64,000 bases of DNA from Antarcticirhabdus aurantiaca (GTDB lineage: Bacteria; Pseudomonadota; Alphaproteobacteria; Rhizobiales; Rhizobiaceae). The stretch is taken from contig NZ_VTOM01000026.1 in assembly GCF_009765365.1 (NCBI RefSeq), forward strand, positions 33,453 to 97,452. The letters run 5' to 3'. A model generated the notes under the pieces. That model made no database searches, was not told where the DNA came from, and saw only the letters and a program-made list of their open reading frames with translations. The position numbers and the translations under genes are program-made. Below, one piece after another: positions 39,796 to 48,334 of this stretch. Every line of letters begins with the position of its first letter. The first letter of the stretch is position 1.

Positions 39796-40026
39796 ATGGT
39801 CGAGCGGACTGACTGGGAAGAGCGAGCCAAGGGGATTATCCGGGGCGAGATGGCCCGGCGAAGTGTCACTTACGCCCAGCTAGTCGAGAAGCTGGCGGCA
39901 ATCGGCGTGGAGGAGAACGAGCGCAACCTTCGCAACAAGGTTAGCCGCGGCAAGTTCACGGCTGGGTTCCTTATCCAAGTACTTGTTGCGCTCGATGCCA
40001 AGCGACTCAACTTGGAGGACGCCTAG
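39796..40026 (+). CDS. DUF6471-like small protein (passenger gene)
   Basis: 76 residues starting MVERTDWEERAKGIIRGEMARR (an ATG at 39784 would add four residues). The RSVTYAQLVEKLAAIGVEENERNLRNKVSRGKFTAGFLIQVLVALD pattern matches the DUF6471 family, whose helical layout resembles a small helix-turn-helix DNA-binding domain. Function is unknown. It lies inside the IS1595-type element and converges on the membrane-protein gene with a 4-base overlap. Codon use is less GC-biased than in the chromosome around it. Confidence 0.65.
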   Translation: MVERTDWEERAKGIIRGEMARRSVTYAQLVEKLAAIGVEENERNLRNKVSRGKFTAGFLIQVLVALDAKRLNLEDA

Positions 40027-40880
40027 CTCGCTCTTGGTTTGATCGCGACAGGGCGCAGCATCACTATCTGATTGCTATAGAGGAAGTTGTCCGCGCGAGA
40101 CACTGTAACCCCATCCCAAAGCGGAAGTCGAACTTTTTGATCCGGGAAGCGAATTGATTGAACGCTGATGTCTAGCTCTTCTAGGATGAATGAAATCGAG
40201 TTGTCGCCGTGCAACTCTTCAAATGCGGCTACGATATCCTCTCCTACACGGCAGCGAGCCGACAAATAGAACGCTTTGTATGGCTCGATCTTGTTGAGCG
40301 AAGGGTTGTCGACCAACCAAGCCGACATGATTGTAGTGGTCAACTTGGTTGGATTGCTGCCTACGTTCACCTCAATCCTGCCTGTCACTTCTCGCACCAA
40401 GATACTGGCGCCACTGCCGTTGAAGCTGTGAATATAGAACTCAAGCTCGCGTCGGTCTAGCAAGTCTCGCGTATCAACACGTACAAGGCCAACATGAAGG
40501 CGATCGCCGACCAAATCGGGTGGGTCGGATATCTTTCCTGTTGCTACCCCCATCAGACCTGATTTTACAGTCACTGGCGCTAAGGTGCCTCCAGGGGGCG
40601 ATGATGGGCCACCAGTGACCGGTTTCATCTTGCGATAGGCCATGGCGAACAAAAAGGCTGCGGCGGCGACCACGAGCGCAAGCCCGCAGGCGCTAAAGAT
40701 GCCGAAAATGAGAACGGCGGCCCAGCCTTGCGACGATACCGCTTCCCAGAAGGCTCCGAGCGCGCTCATAACAGCGGACCCGCCAGCGAGGGCCCACAGC
40801 CATCGCAAAGCTGGCTCCCAATAGCCGAACCGGTCAACGTTCTTGTCGGCAATCCCGAAGAGGCGAAGGAGCTTTCCCAT
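40023..40880 (-). CDS. membrane-anchored protein of unknown function (passenger gene)
   Basis: 285 residues, no recognised family. Two hydrophobic segments near the N-terminus (WLWALAGGSAVMSALGAFW; AAVLIFGIFSACGLALVVAAAAFLFAMAY) anchor it, followed by a Gly/Pro linker and a soluble domain of about 190 residues. That domain is rich in beta-prone stretches (VGLVRVDTRDLLDRRELEFYIHSF; ILVREVTGRIEVNV; ISVQSIRFPDQKVRLPLWDGV). Lower GC than its surroundings marks it as acquired. The ATG at 40880 is preferred over an upstream TTG. Confidence 0.7.
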   Translation of the reverse strand: MGKLLRLFGIADKNVDRFGYWEPALRWLWALAGGSAVMSALGAFWEAVSSQGWAAVLIFGIFSACGLALVVAAAAFLFAMAYRKMKPVTGGPSSPPGGTLAPVTVKSGLMGVATGKISDPPDLVGDRLHVGLVRVDTRDLLDRRELEFYIHSFNGSGASILVREVTGRIEVNVGSNPTKLTTTIMSAWLVDNPSLNKIEPYKAFYLSARCRVGEDIVAAFEELHGDNSISFILEELDISVQSIRFPDQKVRLPLWDGVTVSRADNFLYSNQIVMLRPVAIKPRAS

Positions 40881-40986
40881 GCACAACCACTAGCCGGGAG
40901 CGCCCGCGCTTGTGGAGTCTTAAAACATTCCCGTGCGCGCATCGGCGCTGTCATTTCTTTAGGACCGCCCCGGCAACAGACGCTTC

Positions 40987-41007
40987 GTGCATCTGCTACA
41001 TAGGGGC
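40987..41007 (-). repeat. right terminal inverted repeat
   Basis: GTGCATCTGCTA followed by CATAGGGGC, the inverted copy of 39255-39275 with one mismatch. Two more bases (GC) separate it from the flanking GAGACTCC. Confidence 0.8.
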
Positions 41008-41017
41008 GCGAGACTCC

Positions 41018-41464
41018 GACCGGGCCACCGAATGGGGCAGGCCGCGAGCGCTCATAGGGCGACCACAGCGATCAGAGCCGTGCTCAGCAGAGCAACGCCG
41101 ACAATTGCCCAATGCATTCGTCGAGCTGGCCTGATGAGGGGAGACCCGGATGCGAGTGCCCGCTCCAGATGCCGGATCGCCTCGGCCCGGAAAGGTCCGA
41201 TCTGCTTCGAAACGCCGTGCGGTCGGAGCAACGACGAGCGCAAAGGCGCACGCCCGCGTTCGCTTGACTCCCGACGCACCTCTCGCAAGCGGCAAGCAGC
41301 ACCGCTTCGCGGGCGAGCGTTGAGGCGTACCATTCGCCTGAGCCGCGACAATCTCTCGATATTATAGACCTAAAATAATATGGTTGATCGTCGTGCATTG
41401 CAGTGTCATGCTCAAAATCTAGCCCCGGCCGCGGGCGCGCTGATTGAAGCATGGGATCTGAGGC
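41018..41464. other. intergenic region upstream of the CoA-ligase operon
   Basis: No convincing gene. A minus-strand frame (41052-41351) ends in a short hydrophobic stretch but has no family resemblance. The last 120 bases are AT-rich and contain an inverted repeat that could be an operator. Confidence 0.4.
41359..41381 (+). promoter_or_regulatory. AT-rich inverted repeat, candidate operator of the ligase-liv operon
   Basis: ATATTAT and ATAATAT arms with a 9-base spacer, 84 bases upstream of the CoA-ligase start. The size and AT-rich symmetry resemble MarR-family operators that control aromatic degradation genes. The matching regulator is not in this window. Confidence 0.45.
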
Positions 41465-43135
41465 ATGCTGGGTCCGACCGGACACGCCGATACCTTCGCG
41501 CGAGACAACCTTCCCGCGATCGAGGACTGGCCGGTGATTGAGGCCGGTCCCTTCCGCTATCCCGAATGGCTGAATGCGGGTGTCGAGCTGACGGACCGCA
41601 TGGTCGAGCGCGGCTTCGGTGATCGCGTCGCGCTGATCGGCAACGGGCGGGAGCGCACCTATCGCGAGCTGGCGGACTGGACGAACCGCCTCGCCCACGC
41701 GCTCGTGGACGATCTCGGCATCCGCCCCGGCAATCGCGTCCTCATCCGCTCGGGCAACAATCCGGCGATGGTGGCCGCCTGGCTCGCCGTCACCAAGGTC
41801 GGCGCCGTCGCGGTCAACACCATGCCCATGCTGCGGGCGGGCGAACTCGCCAAGATCGTCGACAAGGCCGAGATCGCCTTCGCCCTCTGCGACGCGCGCC
41901 TCCTCTCCGAGATCGAGGCTGTGGCGGCCGACAGCCGCTTCCTCAAGCGCGTCGTCGCCTTCGACGGCACCGCCTCCCACGATGCCGAGCTGGATCGGCT
42001 GGCGCTCGGCAAGCCGACCGTGTTCGCGGCCCCGCCGGTCGGGCGCGACGACGTGGCTCTTCTCGGCTTCACCTCCGGCTCCACGGGCGTGCCGAAGGCC
42101 ACGATGCACTTCCATCGCGACCTCCTGATCATCGCCGACGCCTATGCGAGGGAAGTGCTGCAGGTGGGGCCGGACGACGTCTTCGTCGGCTCGCCGCCGC
42201 TTGCCTTCACCTTCGGCCTCGGGGGCCTCGCGATCTTCCCCTTGCGCTTCGGCGCGGCCGCGATCCTCGTGGAGGACGCGACGCCCCCGCGGCTCGTGGA
42301 GATCATCCGGGGCAGGGGGGCGACGATCGTCTTCACCGCGCCCACCGCCTATCGCGCGATGCTGGCCGCCTCCGCCGATCCGCGAACCGACTTCGCATCG
42401 GTGCGCATCGCCGTTTCGGCCGGCGAAACGCTGCCCGCCCCGATCTTCGAGGAGTGGACGGCGCGCACCGGCAAGCCGATCCTCGACGGGATCGGCGGCA
42501 CCGAGATGCTGCACATCTTCATCTCCAACCGCCTCGACGACGCCCGGCCCGGCTGCACCGGCCGCCCGCTCTCCGGCTACGAGGCGCGCATCGTCGACGA
42601 CGAGATGCGCGAGGTGCCGCGCGGAACGGTCGGGCGCCTCGCCGTGCGCGGGCCGCTCGGCTGCCGCTACCTCGCCGACGTGCGCCAGCGCGACTTCGTG
42701 CGCGCGGGCTGGAACCTTACCGGCGACGCCTTCGTGCAGGACGAGGACGGCGCCTTCCACTTCCGCGCGAGAACCGACGACATGATCGTCTCGGCGGGCT
42801 ACAACATCGCCGGCCCCGAGGTCGAATCGGCGCTGCTCAAGCATCCCGCCGTGCGCGAATGCGCGGTCATCGGCCGGGACGACGCGGAGCGCGGCACCAT
42901 CGTCGAGGCCCACGTGGTGCTGGAGCCCGGCGCGACCGGCGACGAGGCGATGGTGAAGGTTCTCCAGGACCACGTGAAGGCGGTGATCGCGCCCTACAAG
43001 TATCCCCGCTCGGTGGTCTTCCTGGACGCCCTGCCGAAGACCGAATCCGGCAAGGTCCAGCGCTTCCGCCTGCGCGCCGGCCCGGCCGGCGCCGCGACCC
43101 CGCCGGGGGCCGCCCTCCTCGCCGCCGCCACCTGA
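41465..43135 (+). CDS. AMP-forming aryl/acyl-CoA ligase (benzoate/2-aminobenzoate-CoA ligase-like)
   Basis: Activates a carboxylic acid, probably aromatic, to its CoA thioester through an acyl-adenylate. It has 556 residues with the P-loop-like TSGSTGVPKATMHFHRD, the core GIGGTEMLHIFISNR, the adenylate motif LTGDAFVQDEDGAFHFRARTDDMIVSAGYNIAGPEVE and the catalytic lysine in LPKTESGKVQRFRLR. The N-terminal region (DNLPAIEDWPVI, YPEWLNAGVELTDRMVERG) is typical of 2-aminobenzoate/benzoate-CoA ligases. It heads an operon with a Liv-type transporter, a common layout for aromatic acid uptake and activation. Exact substrate unknown. Confidence 0.85.
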   Translation: MLGPTGHADTFARDNLPAIEDWPVIEAGPFRYPEWLNAGVELTDRMVERGFGDRVALIGNGRERTYRELADWTNRLAHALVDDLGIRPGNRVLIRSGNNPAMVAAWLAVTKVGAVAVNTMPMLRAGELAKIVDKAEIAFALCDARLLSEIEAVAADSRFLKRVVAFDGTASHDAELDRLALGKPTVFAAPPVGRDDVALLGFTSGSTGVPKATMHFHRDLLIIADAYAREVLQVGPDDVFVGSPPLAFTFGLGGLAIFPLRFGAAAILVEDATPPRLVEIIRGRGATIVFTAPTAYRAMLAASADPRTDFASVRIAVSAGETLPAPIFEEWTARTGKPILDGIGGTEMLHIFISNRLDDARPGCTGRPLSGYEARIVDDEMREVPRGTVGRLAVRGPLGCRYLADVRQRDFVRAGWNLTGDAFVQDEDGAFHFRARTDDMIVSAGYNIAGPEVESALLKHPAVRECAVIGRDDAERGTIVEAHVVLEPGATGDEAMVKVLQDHVKAVIAPYKYPRSVVFLDALPKTESGKVQRFRLRAGPAGAATPPGAALLAAAT

Positions 43136-43187
43136 TACGCTTCGCCTGCCGCCCTTCGCTCCGCCCGACAGCACAAAGGATGCCCCG

Positions 43188-44324
43188 ATGAAGACGACGA
43201 CCGCCGCCCTGACGGCTCTTGCGCTCCTGACCGGCCTCGGTGCCGCCGCCGCCGATCCCTTGAAGATCGGCATGATCACGACGCTGTCGGGGCCGGGCGC
43301 GGGGCTGGGCATCGACACGCGCGACGGCTTCATGCTGGCGGTCAAGCAGTCGGGCGTGACGGATGTCGAGGTGCTGGTGGAGGACGACGGCCAGAAGCCG
43401 GAGCTCGCCGTTCAGATCGCCGACAAGATGATCCAGAGCGAGGATGTCGGCGTCCTCACCGGCATCGTCTTCTCCAACCTCCTGATGGCGGTCGCGCCCT
43501 CGGTGACGGCGCAGGACAAGTTCTACGTCTCCACCAACGCCGCCCCGGCCGCGCTCGCCGGCAAGGGCTGCAACCCGCTCTACTTCAACGCCGCCTATCA
43601 GAACGACAATCTTCACGAGGCGATGGGCGAGTATGCCAATCGCGACCACAAGACCATGTTCATCATGGCGCCGAACTACCCGGCGGGTAAGGACTCGCTG
43701 ACCGGCTTCAAGCGCTACTACAAGGGCGAGATCGCGGGCGAGCTCTATACCCAGGTCGGCCAGACCGACTATGCCGCCGAGATCGCGCAGATCCGCGCCT
43801 CGGGCGCCGACGGCGCCTTCGTCTTCCTGCCGGGCGGCATGGGCATCGCCTTCATGAAGCAGTACGCCCAGTCCGGCTCGACCGTGCCGGTGATGGGCCC
43901 GGGCTTCTCCTTCAGCCAGGACGTCCTCGGCGCCATCGGCCAGGCGGCGCTCGGCGTGAAGAACTCCGGCCAATGGGCCAAGGACCTCGACAACCCGGCG
44001 AGCAAGCAGTTCCTCGAAGCCTTCCAGGCCGAGTACAACCGCCTGCCGTCGATCTACGCGGTGCAGGCCTACGACGCGGCCCAGCTCATCCTGTCCGCCC
44101 ACAAGACCGCCGAGCCCTCGGACACGGAGGCGTTCCGCGCGGCGCTGCTCAAGGCCGACATCCAGTCGCCGCGCGGCAAGTTCTCCTTCAACACCAACCA
44201 GCACCCGATCCAGGACATCTACCTGACCGAGGTGGTGGACGAGAACGGCACGCTCACCAACCACATCGTGGAGAAGATCTTCTCTGACCACGGCGACGCC
44301 TACGCCGCCGAATGCCAGATGTGA
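43188..44324 (+). CDS. Liv-type ABC transporter binding protein
   Basis: Periplasmic receptor, 378 residues, with a signal peptide of about 22 residues (LLTGLGAAAADP) after AAAGGA. The Peripla_BP_6 fold is evident: KIGMITTLSGPGAGLGIDTRDGFMLAVKQ, VEDDGQKPELAVQIADKMIQSEDVGVLTGIVFSN, and YAVQAYDAAQLILSA. Binding proteins of this branch often take aromatic acids rather than leucine, which suits the CoA ligase upstream. The permease gene follows after 15 bases. Confidence 0.88.
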   Translation: MKTTTAALTALALLTGLGAAAADPLKIGMITTLSGPGAGLGIDTRDGFMLAVKQSGVTDVEVLVEDDGQKPELAVQIADKMIQSEDVGVLTGIVFSNLLMAVAPSVTAQDKFYVSTNAAPAALAGKGCNPLYFNAAYQNDNLHEAMGEYANRDHKTMFIMAPNYPAGKDSLTGFKRYYKGEIAGELYTQVGQTDYAAEIAQIRASGADGAFVFLPGGMGIAFMKQYAQSGSTVPVMGPGFSFSQDVLGAIGQAALGVKNSGQWAKDLDNPASKQFLEAFQAEYNRLPSIYAVQAYDAAQLILSAHKTAEPSDTEAFRAALLKADIQSPRGKFSFNTNQHPIQDIYLTEVVDENGTLTNHIVEKIFSDHGDAYAAECQM

Positions 44325-44339
44325 CGAGACGCTAGGTCC

Positions 44340-45260
44340 TTGTCCCCCGCGCTTCTGGTCGAGCAGCTCCTGAACGGACTTCAGCTCGGCGTCATGCTCT
44401 TCCTGATGTCGGCCGGGCTGACGCTGATCTTCGGCGTCATGGGGCTGATCAACCTGGCGCACGGCTCCTTCTACATGGTGGGAGCCTTCGCCTGCGCCGC
44501 GATCGCCGCGGCCACCGGGTCGTTCTGGGCAGGGCTCGCCGCGAGCCTCGCCGGGGCGGCCGCGGCGGGCGTGCTGGTGGAGGTCGCCATCATCCGGCGG
44601 CTCTACGATCGCGACCATCTCGACCAGGTGCTCGCGACCTTCGCGCTGATCCTGATCTTCTCCGAAGGCACGCGCTGGCTCTTCGGCTCCTTTCCGCTCT
44701 ACCTCGACATTCCGCCGCTCCTGCAATGGGCGGCGACGCTGCCGGGCGGCCTGCAATATCCGGTCTACCGCCTGGCGGTGATCGGTCTCGGCGTCGCCGT
44801 CGCGCTCGGGCTCTTTCTCCTGATCTCCCGCACGCGCCTCGGCATGCGCATCCGCGCGGGCGAGAACGACCGGGAGATGATCGCCGCGCTCGGCGTCGAC
44901 ATCCGCCGGCTCAACACGATCGTCTTCGCCCTCGGCGCGGCGCTCGCGGGCCTTGCCGGCGCCACCGTCGGCGCGCTCCAGTCGGTGCAGGTCGGTATGG
45001 GCGAGCCGGTGCTGATCCTCGCCTTCGTGGTCATCGTGATCGGCGGAATCGGCTCGGTGCGCGGCGCGCTTCTCGGTGCGCTCCTCGTCGGCCTCGTCGA
45101 CACGGCCGGGCGCTTCTTCCTGCCGCGCATCGCCGGGCTCTTCGTGCCGCCGGCCGAAGCCGGCCTGGTCGGCAGCGGCATCGCCTCCATGCTGATCTAC
45201 GTCGTCATGGCGCTGATCCTCGCACTGCGGCCGAAGGGGCTGTTCGCGTCCCATGCCTGA
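44340..45260 (+). CDS. Liv-type ABC transporter permease (LivH-like)
   Basis: First permease, 306 residues with about eight membrane segments. The TTG start was chosen because MSPALLVEQLLNGLQLGVMLFLMSAGLTLIFGVMGLINLAHGSFYMVGA is the family N-terminus and no ATG lies nearby. The conserved EAA-like loop is TRLGMRIRAGENDREMIAALGVDI. The stop overlaps the next start by 8 bases. Confidence 0.9.
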   Translation: MSPALLVEQLLNGLQLGVMLFLMSAGLTLIFGVMGLINLAHGSFYMVGAFACAAIAAATGSFWAGLAASLAGAAAAGVLVEVAIIRRLYDRDHLDQVLATFALILIFSEGTRWLFGSFPLYLDIPPLLQWAATLPGGLQYPVYRLAVIGLGVAVALGLFLLISRTRLGMRIRAGENDREMIAALGVDIRRLNTIVFALGAALAGLAGATVGALQSVQVGMGEPVLILAFVVIVIGGIGSVRGALLGALLVGLVDTAGRFFLPRIAGLFVPPAEAGLVGSGIASMLIYVVMALILALRPKGLFASHA

Positions 45261-46245
45261 GCGCTCCTTCGTCCCTTCCCGCGGCCTCGTGGCGAGCCTC
45301 GCGGTGATCGCCCTGCCGCTCGCCTTGGCCCTGTGGGCGAGCTTTGCCGGCGAGACCTTCTATGTCACGCTCGCCACCCGCATCGCGATCCTCGGCCTTG
45401 CCGCGACGGGGCTGAACCTCGCGCTCGGCCTCGGCGGGCTCGTCTCGCTCGGCCACGCCGCCTTCTTCGGCATCGGCGGCTACGTGGCCGGCATCGTCGC
45501 GTCGCACGCCATGGAGGGCACCTCCGTTCTCGGCCTGCCGGCGATCTCCGAAATGGCCTATGTCTGGCTCCTCGCGGCCGTCGCCGCCGGCCTCTTCGCG
45601 CTGGTCATGGGGGCGATCAGCCTTCGCACCAGCGGCGTCGCCTTCATCATGATCACGCTTGCCTTCGCGCAGATGATCTTCTACCTCGCCATCGCCTGGC
45701 CGGGCTATGGCGGCGAGGACGGACTGCCGATCACGCTGCGCAACGGCTTCTTCGGCCTGCGCACCATGCGGCCGATGCCCTTCTTCCTGATATCCTTCGG
45801 CGCGCTCCTGTTCGGCCTCGCACTCTTCGCGGTGCTCAAGGCCTCGCGCTTCGGCGCGGCGCTCCAGGCGGCGCGCCAGAACGGCGTGCGCCTCGCTTCG
45901 CTCGGCGTCGAGCCGTTCCGCATCCGGCTCGTCGCCTTCGTCCTGTCCGGCATGATCACGGCGCTCGCCGGCGCCCTCTACGCCGACCTCAACCGCTTCG
46001 TCAGCCCCTCCATGCTGTCCTGGCACATGTCGGGCGAGCTGATCGTGCTCGTGGTGCTGGGCGGGGTCGGGCGGCTCGCCGGGCCGCTCGCGGGCGCGAC
46101 GCTCTACGTCCTTCTGGAACACGTCCTCGGCGGGCTGACCGAGCGCTGGCAGTTCTTTCTCGGCCTCGCGCTCCTCGCCGTCGTGCTTCTCGGGCGCGGC
46201 GGCCTGATGAGCCTCCTCGCGCCCAAGGGAGTCCGGCATGGCTGA
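45253..46245 (+). CDS. Liv-type ABC transporter permease (LivM-like)
   Basis: Second permease, 330 residues, with LivM-type features LGLAATGLNLALGLGGLVSLGHAAFFGIGGYVAGI, an EAA-like SRFGAALQAARQNGVRLASLGVE loop and LIVLVVLGGVGRLAGPLAGATLYVLLEH. It overlaps the upstream permease and the downstream ATPase by 8 bases each. Confidence 0.9.
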   Translation: MPERSFVPSRGLVASLAVIALPLALALWASFAGETFYVTLATRIAILGLAATGLNLALGLGGLVSLGHAAFFGIGGYVAGIVASHAMEGTSVLGLPAISEMAYVWLLAAVAAGLFALVMGAISLRTSGVAFIMITLAFAQMIFYLAIAWPGYGGEDGLPITLRNGFFGLRTMRPMPFFLISFGALLFGLALFAVLKASRFGAALQAARQNGVRLASLGVEPFRIRLVAFVLSGMITALAGALYADLNRFVSPSMLSWHMSGELIVLVVLGGVGRLAGPLAGATLYVLLEHVLGGLTERWQFFLGLALLAVVLLGRGGLMSLLAPKGVRHG

Positions 46246-46990
46246 GCCGATCCTCGGCGTCTCCGGCCTTCGCAAGACCTTCGGCGCGCTGAAGGTGACG
46301 GACGGCGTCAGCCTCGACCTGCGGCCCGGCGAGATCCACGCGCTGATCGGGCCGAACGGGGCGGGCAAGTCGACGCTGATCCACCAGATCTGCGGCTCGC
46401 TCGCGCCCGACGAGGGCCGCGTGTTCTTCGAGGGCCGCGACGTGACGGCCTCGACGCCGGCGGCGCGGGCCCGGGCCGGGCTCGGCCGCACCTTCCAGGT
46501 CTCCACCGTGATCCCCGAATTCACCGCGCTCGGCCACGCCATGCTGGCCGTCCAGGCGCGGCAGGGCACGAGCTTCCGCTTCCTGCGGCCTGTCGCCGGC
46601 GACCGCTCGCTGCGCGAGCCCGCCATGGCCGCGCTCGCCCGGGTCGGGCTGGAGAACCGGGCGCATGTTCCCGCCGCCGTCCTGTCGCACGGCGAGCGCC
46701 GGCGGCTGGAGGTCGCGCTGGTCCTCGCGCTCGGCTCCAAGGCGCTGCTGATGGACGAGCCGATGGCGGGCATGGGCTCGGAGGGCTCGCGCGAGCTCAC
46801 CGCCCTCCTGTCCGAGCTGCGCCGCGAGGCGCCGATCCTGATGGTGGAGCACGACATGGACGCGGTCTTCGCGCTCGCCGACCGCATCTCGGTGCTCGTC
46901 TACGGGCGCATCGTGGCGACCGGCACGCCCGACGAGATCCGGCGCGATCCCGTGGTGCGCCAGGCCTATCTCGGCGACGAGGCGAGCTGA
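46238..46990 (+). CDS. Liv-type ABC transporter ATPase (LivG-like)
   Basis: 250 residues. Walker A GPNGAGKST, a shortened signature LSHGERRRLEVALVLALGSKALLMDEPMAGMG (LSHGE is usual in LivG proteins), and a switch histidine in MVEHDMDAVF. The LivG-specific ARAGLGRTFQVSTVIPEFTAL Q-loop region is present. It is followed after 3 bases by the LivF-like gene. Confidence 0.93.
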   Translation: MAEPILGVSGLRKTFGALKVTDGVSLDLRPGEIHALIGPNGAGKSTLIHQICGSLAPDEGRVFFEGRDVTASTPAARARAGLGRTFQVSTVIPEFTALGHAMLAVQARQGTSFRFLRPVAGDRSLREPAMAALARVGLENRAHVPAAVLSHGERRRLEVALVLALGSKALLMDEPMAGMGSEGSRELTALLSELRREAPILMVEHDMDAVFALADRISVLVYGRIVATGTPDEIRRDPVVRQAYLGDEAS

Positions 46991-46993
46991 CCC

Positions 46994-47683
46994 ATGACCC
47001 CGCTCCTCGAAATCTCCGACCTCACGGCCTTCTACGGGGCGAGCCAGGCGCTCTTCGGCGTCGACCTCGCGGTGAACGAGGGCGAGGTCGTGGCGCTCGC
47101 CGGGCGCAACGGAATGGGCAAGACGACGACGATCCGCGCCGTCTGCGGCCTTGCGACGGCGCGCGCCCGCGCCTTGCGCTTCGCCGGGCGGGACCTGTCC
47201 GGCGTGGCGCCCCACAAGATCGCCCGTCTCGGCCTCGGCCTCGTGCCGGAAGGGCGGCGCTGCTTCCGCTCGCTCAGCGTGCGCGAGAACCTCCTCGTCG
47301 CCGCGCGGAAGGGGCCCTGGACGCTGGCGCGCGTCGAAGCGCTGTTTCCGCGCCTCGCCGAGCGGCGCGACCAGTCGGCGGGGCTTCTGTCGGGCGGCGA
47401 GCAGCAGATGGTGGCGATCGGCCGCGCGCTGATGACCAATCCGCGCCTCCTCGTCCTTGACGAGGCGACGGAGGGGCTGGCGCCTCTGATCCGCCACGAG
47501 ATCTGGTCCGCCATCCGCGCGCTGAAGGGCGAGAGCCTGTCGATCATCGTCGTCGACAAGACCCTGTCCGAGCTGCTGCCCGTCGCCGACCGCTGCACGG
47601 TTCTGGCCAACGGCCGCACCGTCTGGACCGGCCGCCCAGCCGATCTCGACCGCGACATGCAGGTTCGCTATCTCGGAGTCTGA
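46994..47683 (+). CDS. Liv-type ABC transporter ATPase (LivF-like)
   Basis: 229 residues. Walker A GRNGMGKTT, signature LSGGEQQMVAIGRALMTNPRLLVLDEATEGLAP, and LivF-type LGLVPEGRRCFRSLSVRENL. The usual H-loop histidine is replaced: the sequence reads IIVVDKTLSEL where most LivF proteins have a His-containing VEQN-type motif, also lacking His in some members. It is the last gene of the ligase-transport operon. Confidence 0.9.
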   Translation: MTPLLEISDLTAFYGASQALFGVDLAVNEGEVVALAGRNGMGKTTTIRAVCGLATARARALRFAGRDLSGVAPHKIARLGLGLVPEGRRCFRSLSVRENLLVAARKGPWTLARVEALFPRLAERRDQSAGLLSGGEQQMVAIGRALMTNPRLLVLDEATEGLAPLIRHEIWSAIRALKGESLSIIVVDKTLSELLPVADRCTVLANGRTVWTGRPADLDRDMQVRYLGV

Positions 47684-48334
47684 GGGTCAGGCGGCTCGCG
47701 AGCGACAGGCATCACCGACGCTCTAGTAAGCCGGCTTTTATCTCCGCCGAGCCATCGAGGAGCGAAGTGGCTGAGCTTCCCCGGGAGCGTATGAGCGTCC
47801 CACGCGAGTCCGGTCGTCCAAAACCGCGACGAGGCGGACGTCCGGCAGCAGAAGGATCAGGTACATCAGCGCGGCGGCGATGAGCGGCGAGGTGGTCGGC
47901 GCTCCGGCATCCGTCGCCTGCTTGAGCAGGCCTGTTACGGCGGCCATGGAGACAAGCGAGATGTCCTAGCGATCGCGACGGCGTTCGATGTAGAGAGTGG
48001 CGCGCCCGAAAGGAAGCGATGCCGAGTACGCTAACGCATTGATGTCTATGGCTGCGAGTCGCCTTATCTGCAGCAGTATTGTAGCATGATGGTATATGCA
48101 CGGCAACGTCGCAGCTCATCGCGGAAATAGACGAGCCGTCGATCTGCAATGGCCTGCCCCTCATTGGTAGGCTGAGCGCGTCGTCCACGTCGAAGGTTCG
48201 CGCCAAGGAGTTCCAACAGGCGGCAGTCTATGCCGACCGCGAAGGCAATCCTGCACCCGGCGACACACGACACCAGACATTCGCTTGAGGAGGGAGAAGC
48301 GGTTAGACAACCACATCACCCTATTCTGCCGGGT
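47684..48334. other. decayed intergenic region after the liv operon
   Basis: Codon bias is absent in all frames except for a minus-strand remnant of an ABC permease (47738-47965). The remainder, including the AT-richer stretch near 48040-48110, shows no recognisable gene. Confidence 0.45.
47738..47965 (-). pseudogene. remnant of a polar amino-acid ABC permease (C-terminal end)
   Basis: The frame reads DISLVSMAAVTGLLKQATDAG, then PLIAAALMYLILLLPDVRLV, which matches the C-terminal KDTSLVSVIAVTEL ... ALIYL pattern of HisM/GlnP-type permeases. A TAG stop stands directly before the conserved Asp and the rest of the gene is absent. It is a dead fragment. Confidence 0.55.

Larger units (their letters stand above)
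39247..41017. mobile_element. IS1595-type element with passenger genes and truncated transposase
   Basis: The region is bounded by the direct repeat GAGACTCC (39247-39254 and 41010-41017), the 8-bp size expected of IS1595-family target duplications. Just inside are inverted repeats with only one mismatch over about 21 bases (39255-39275 and 40987-41007; two extra bases sit next to the right direct repeat). Between them lie an IS1595 transposase N-terminus without its catalytic domain, a DUF6471-like gene and a membrane-protein gene. The internal base composition is clearly lower in GC than the flanks. The element probably cannot move by itself but could be mobilised in trans. Confidence 0.78.

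Noticed and set aside
41052..41351. Possible small membrane protein upstream of the CoA ligase
   Set aside because: Only a terminal hydrophobic stretch supports it. Codon bias and a ribosome site are lacking.
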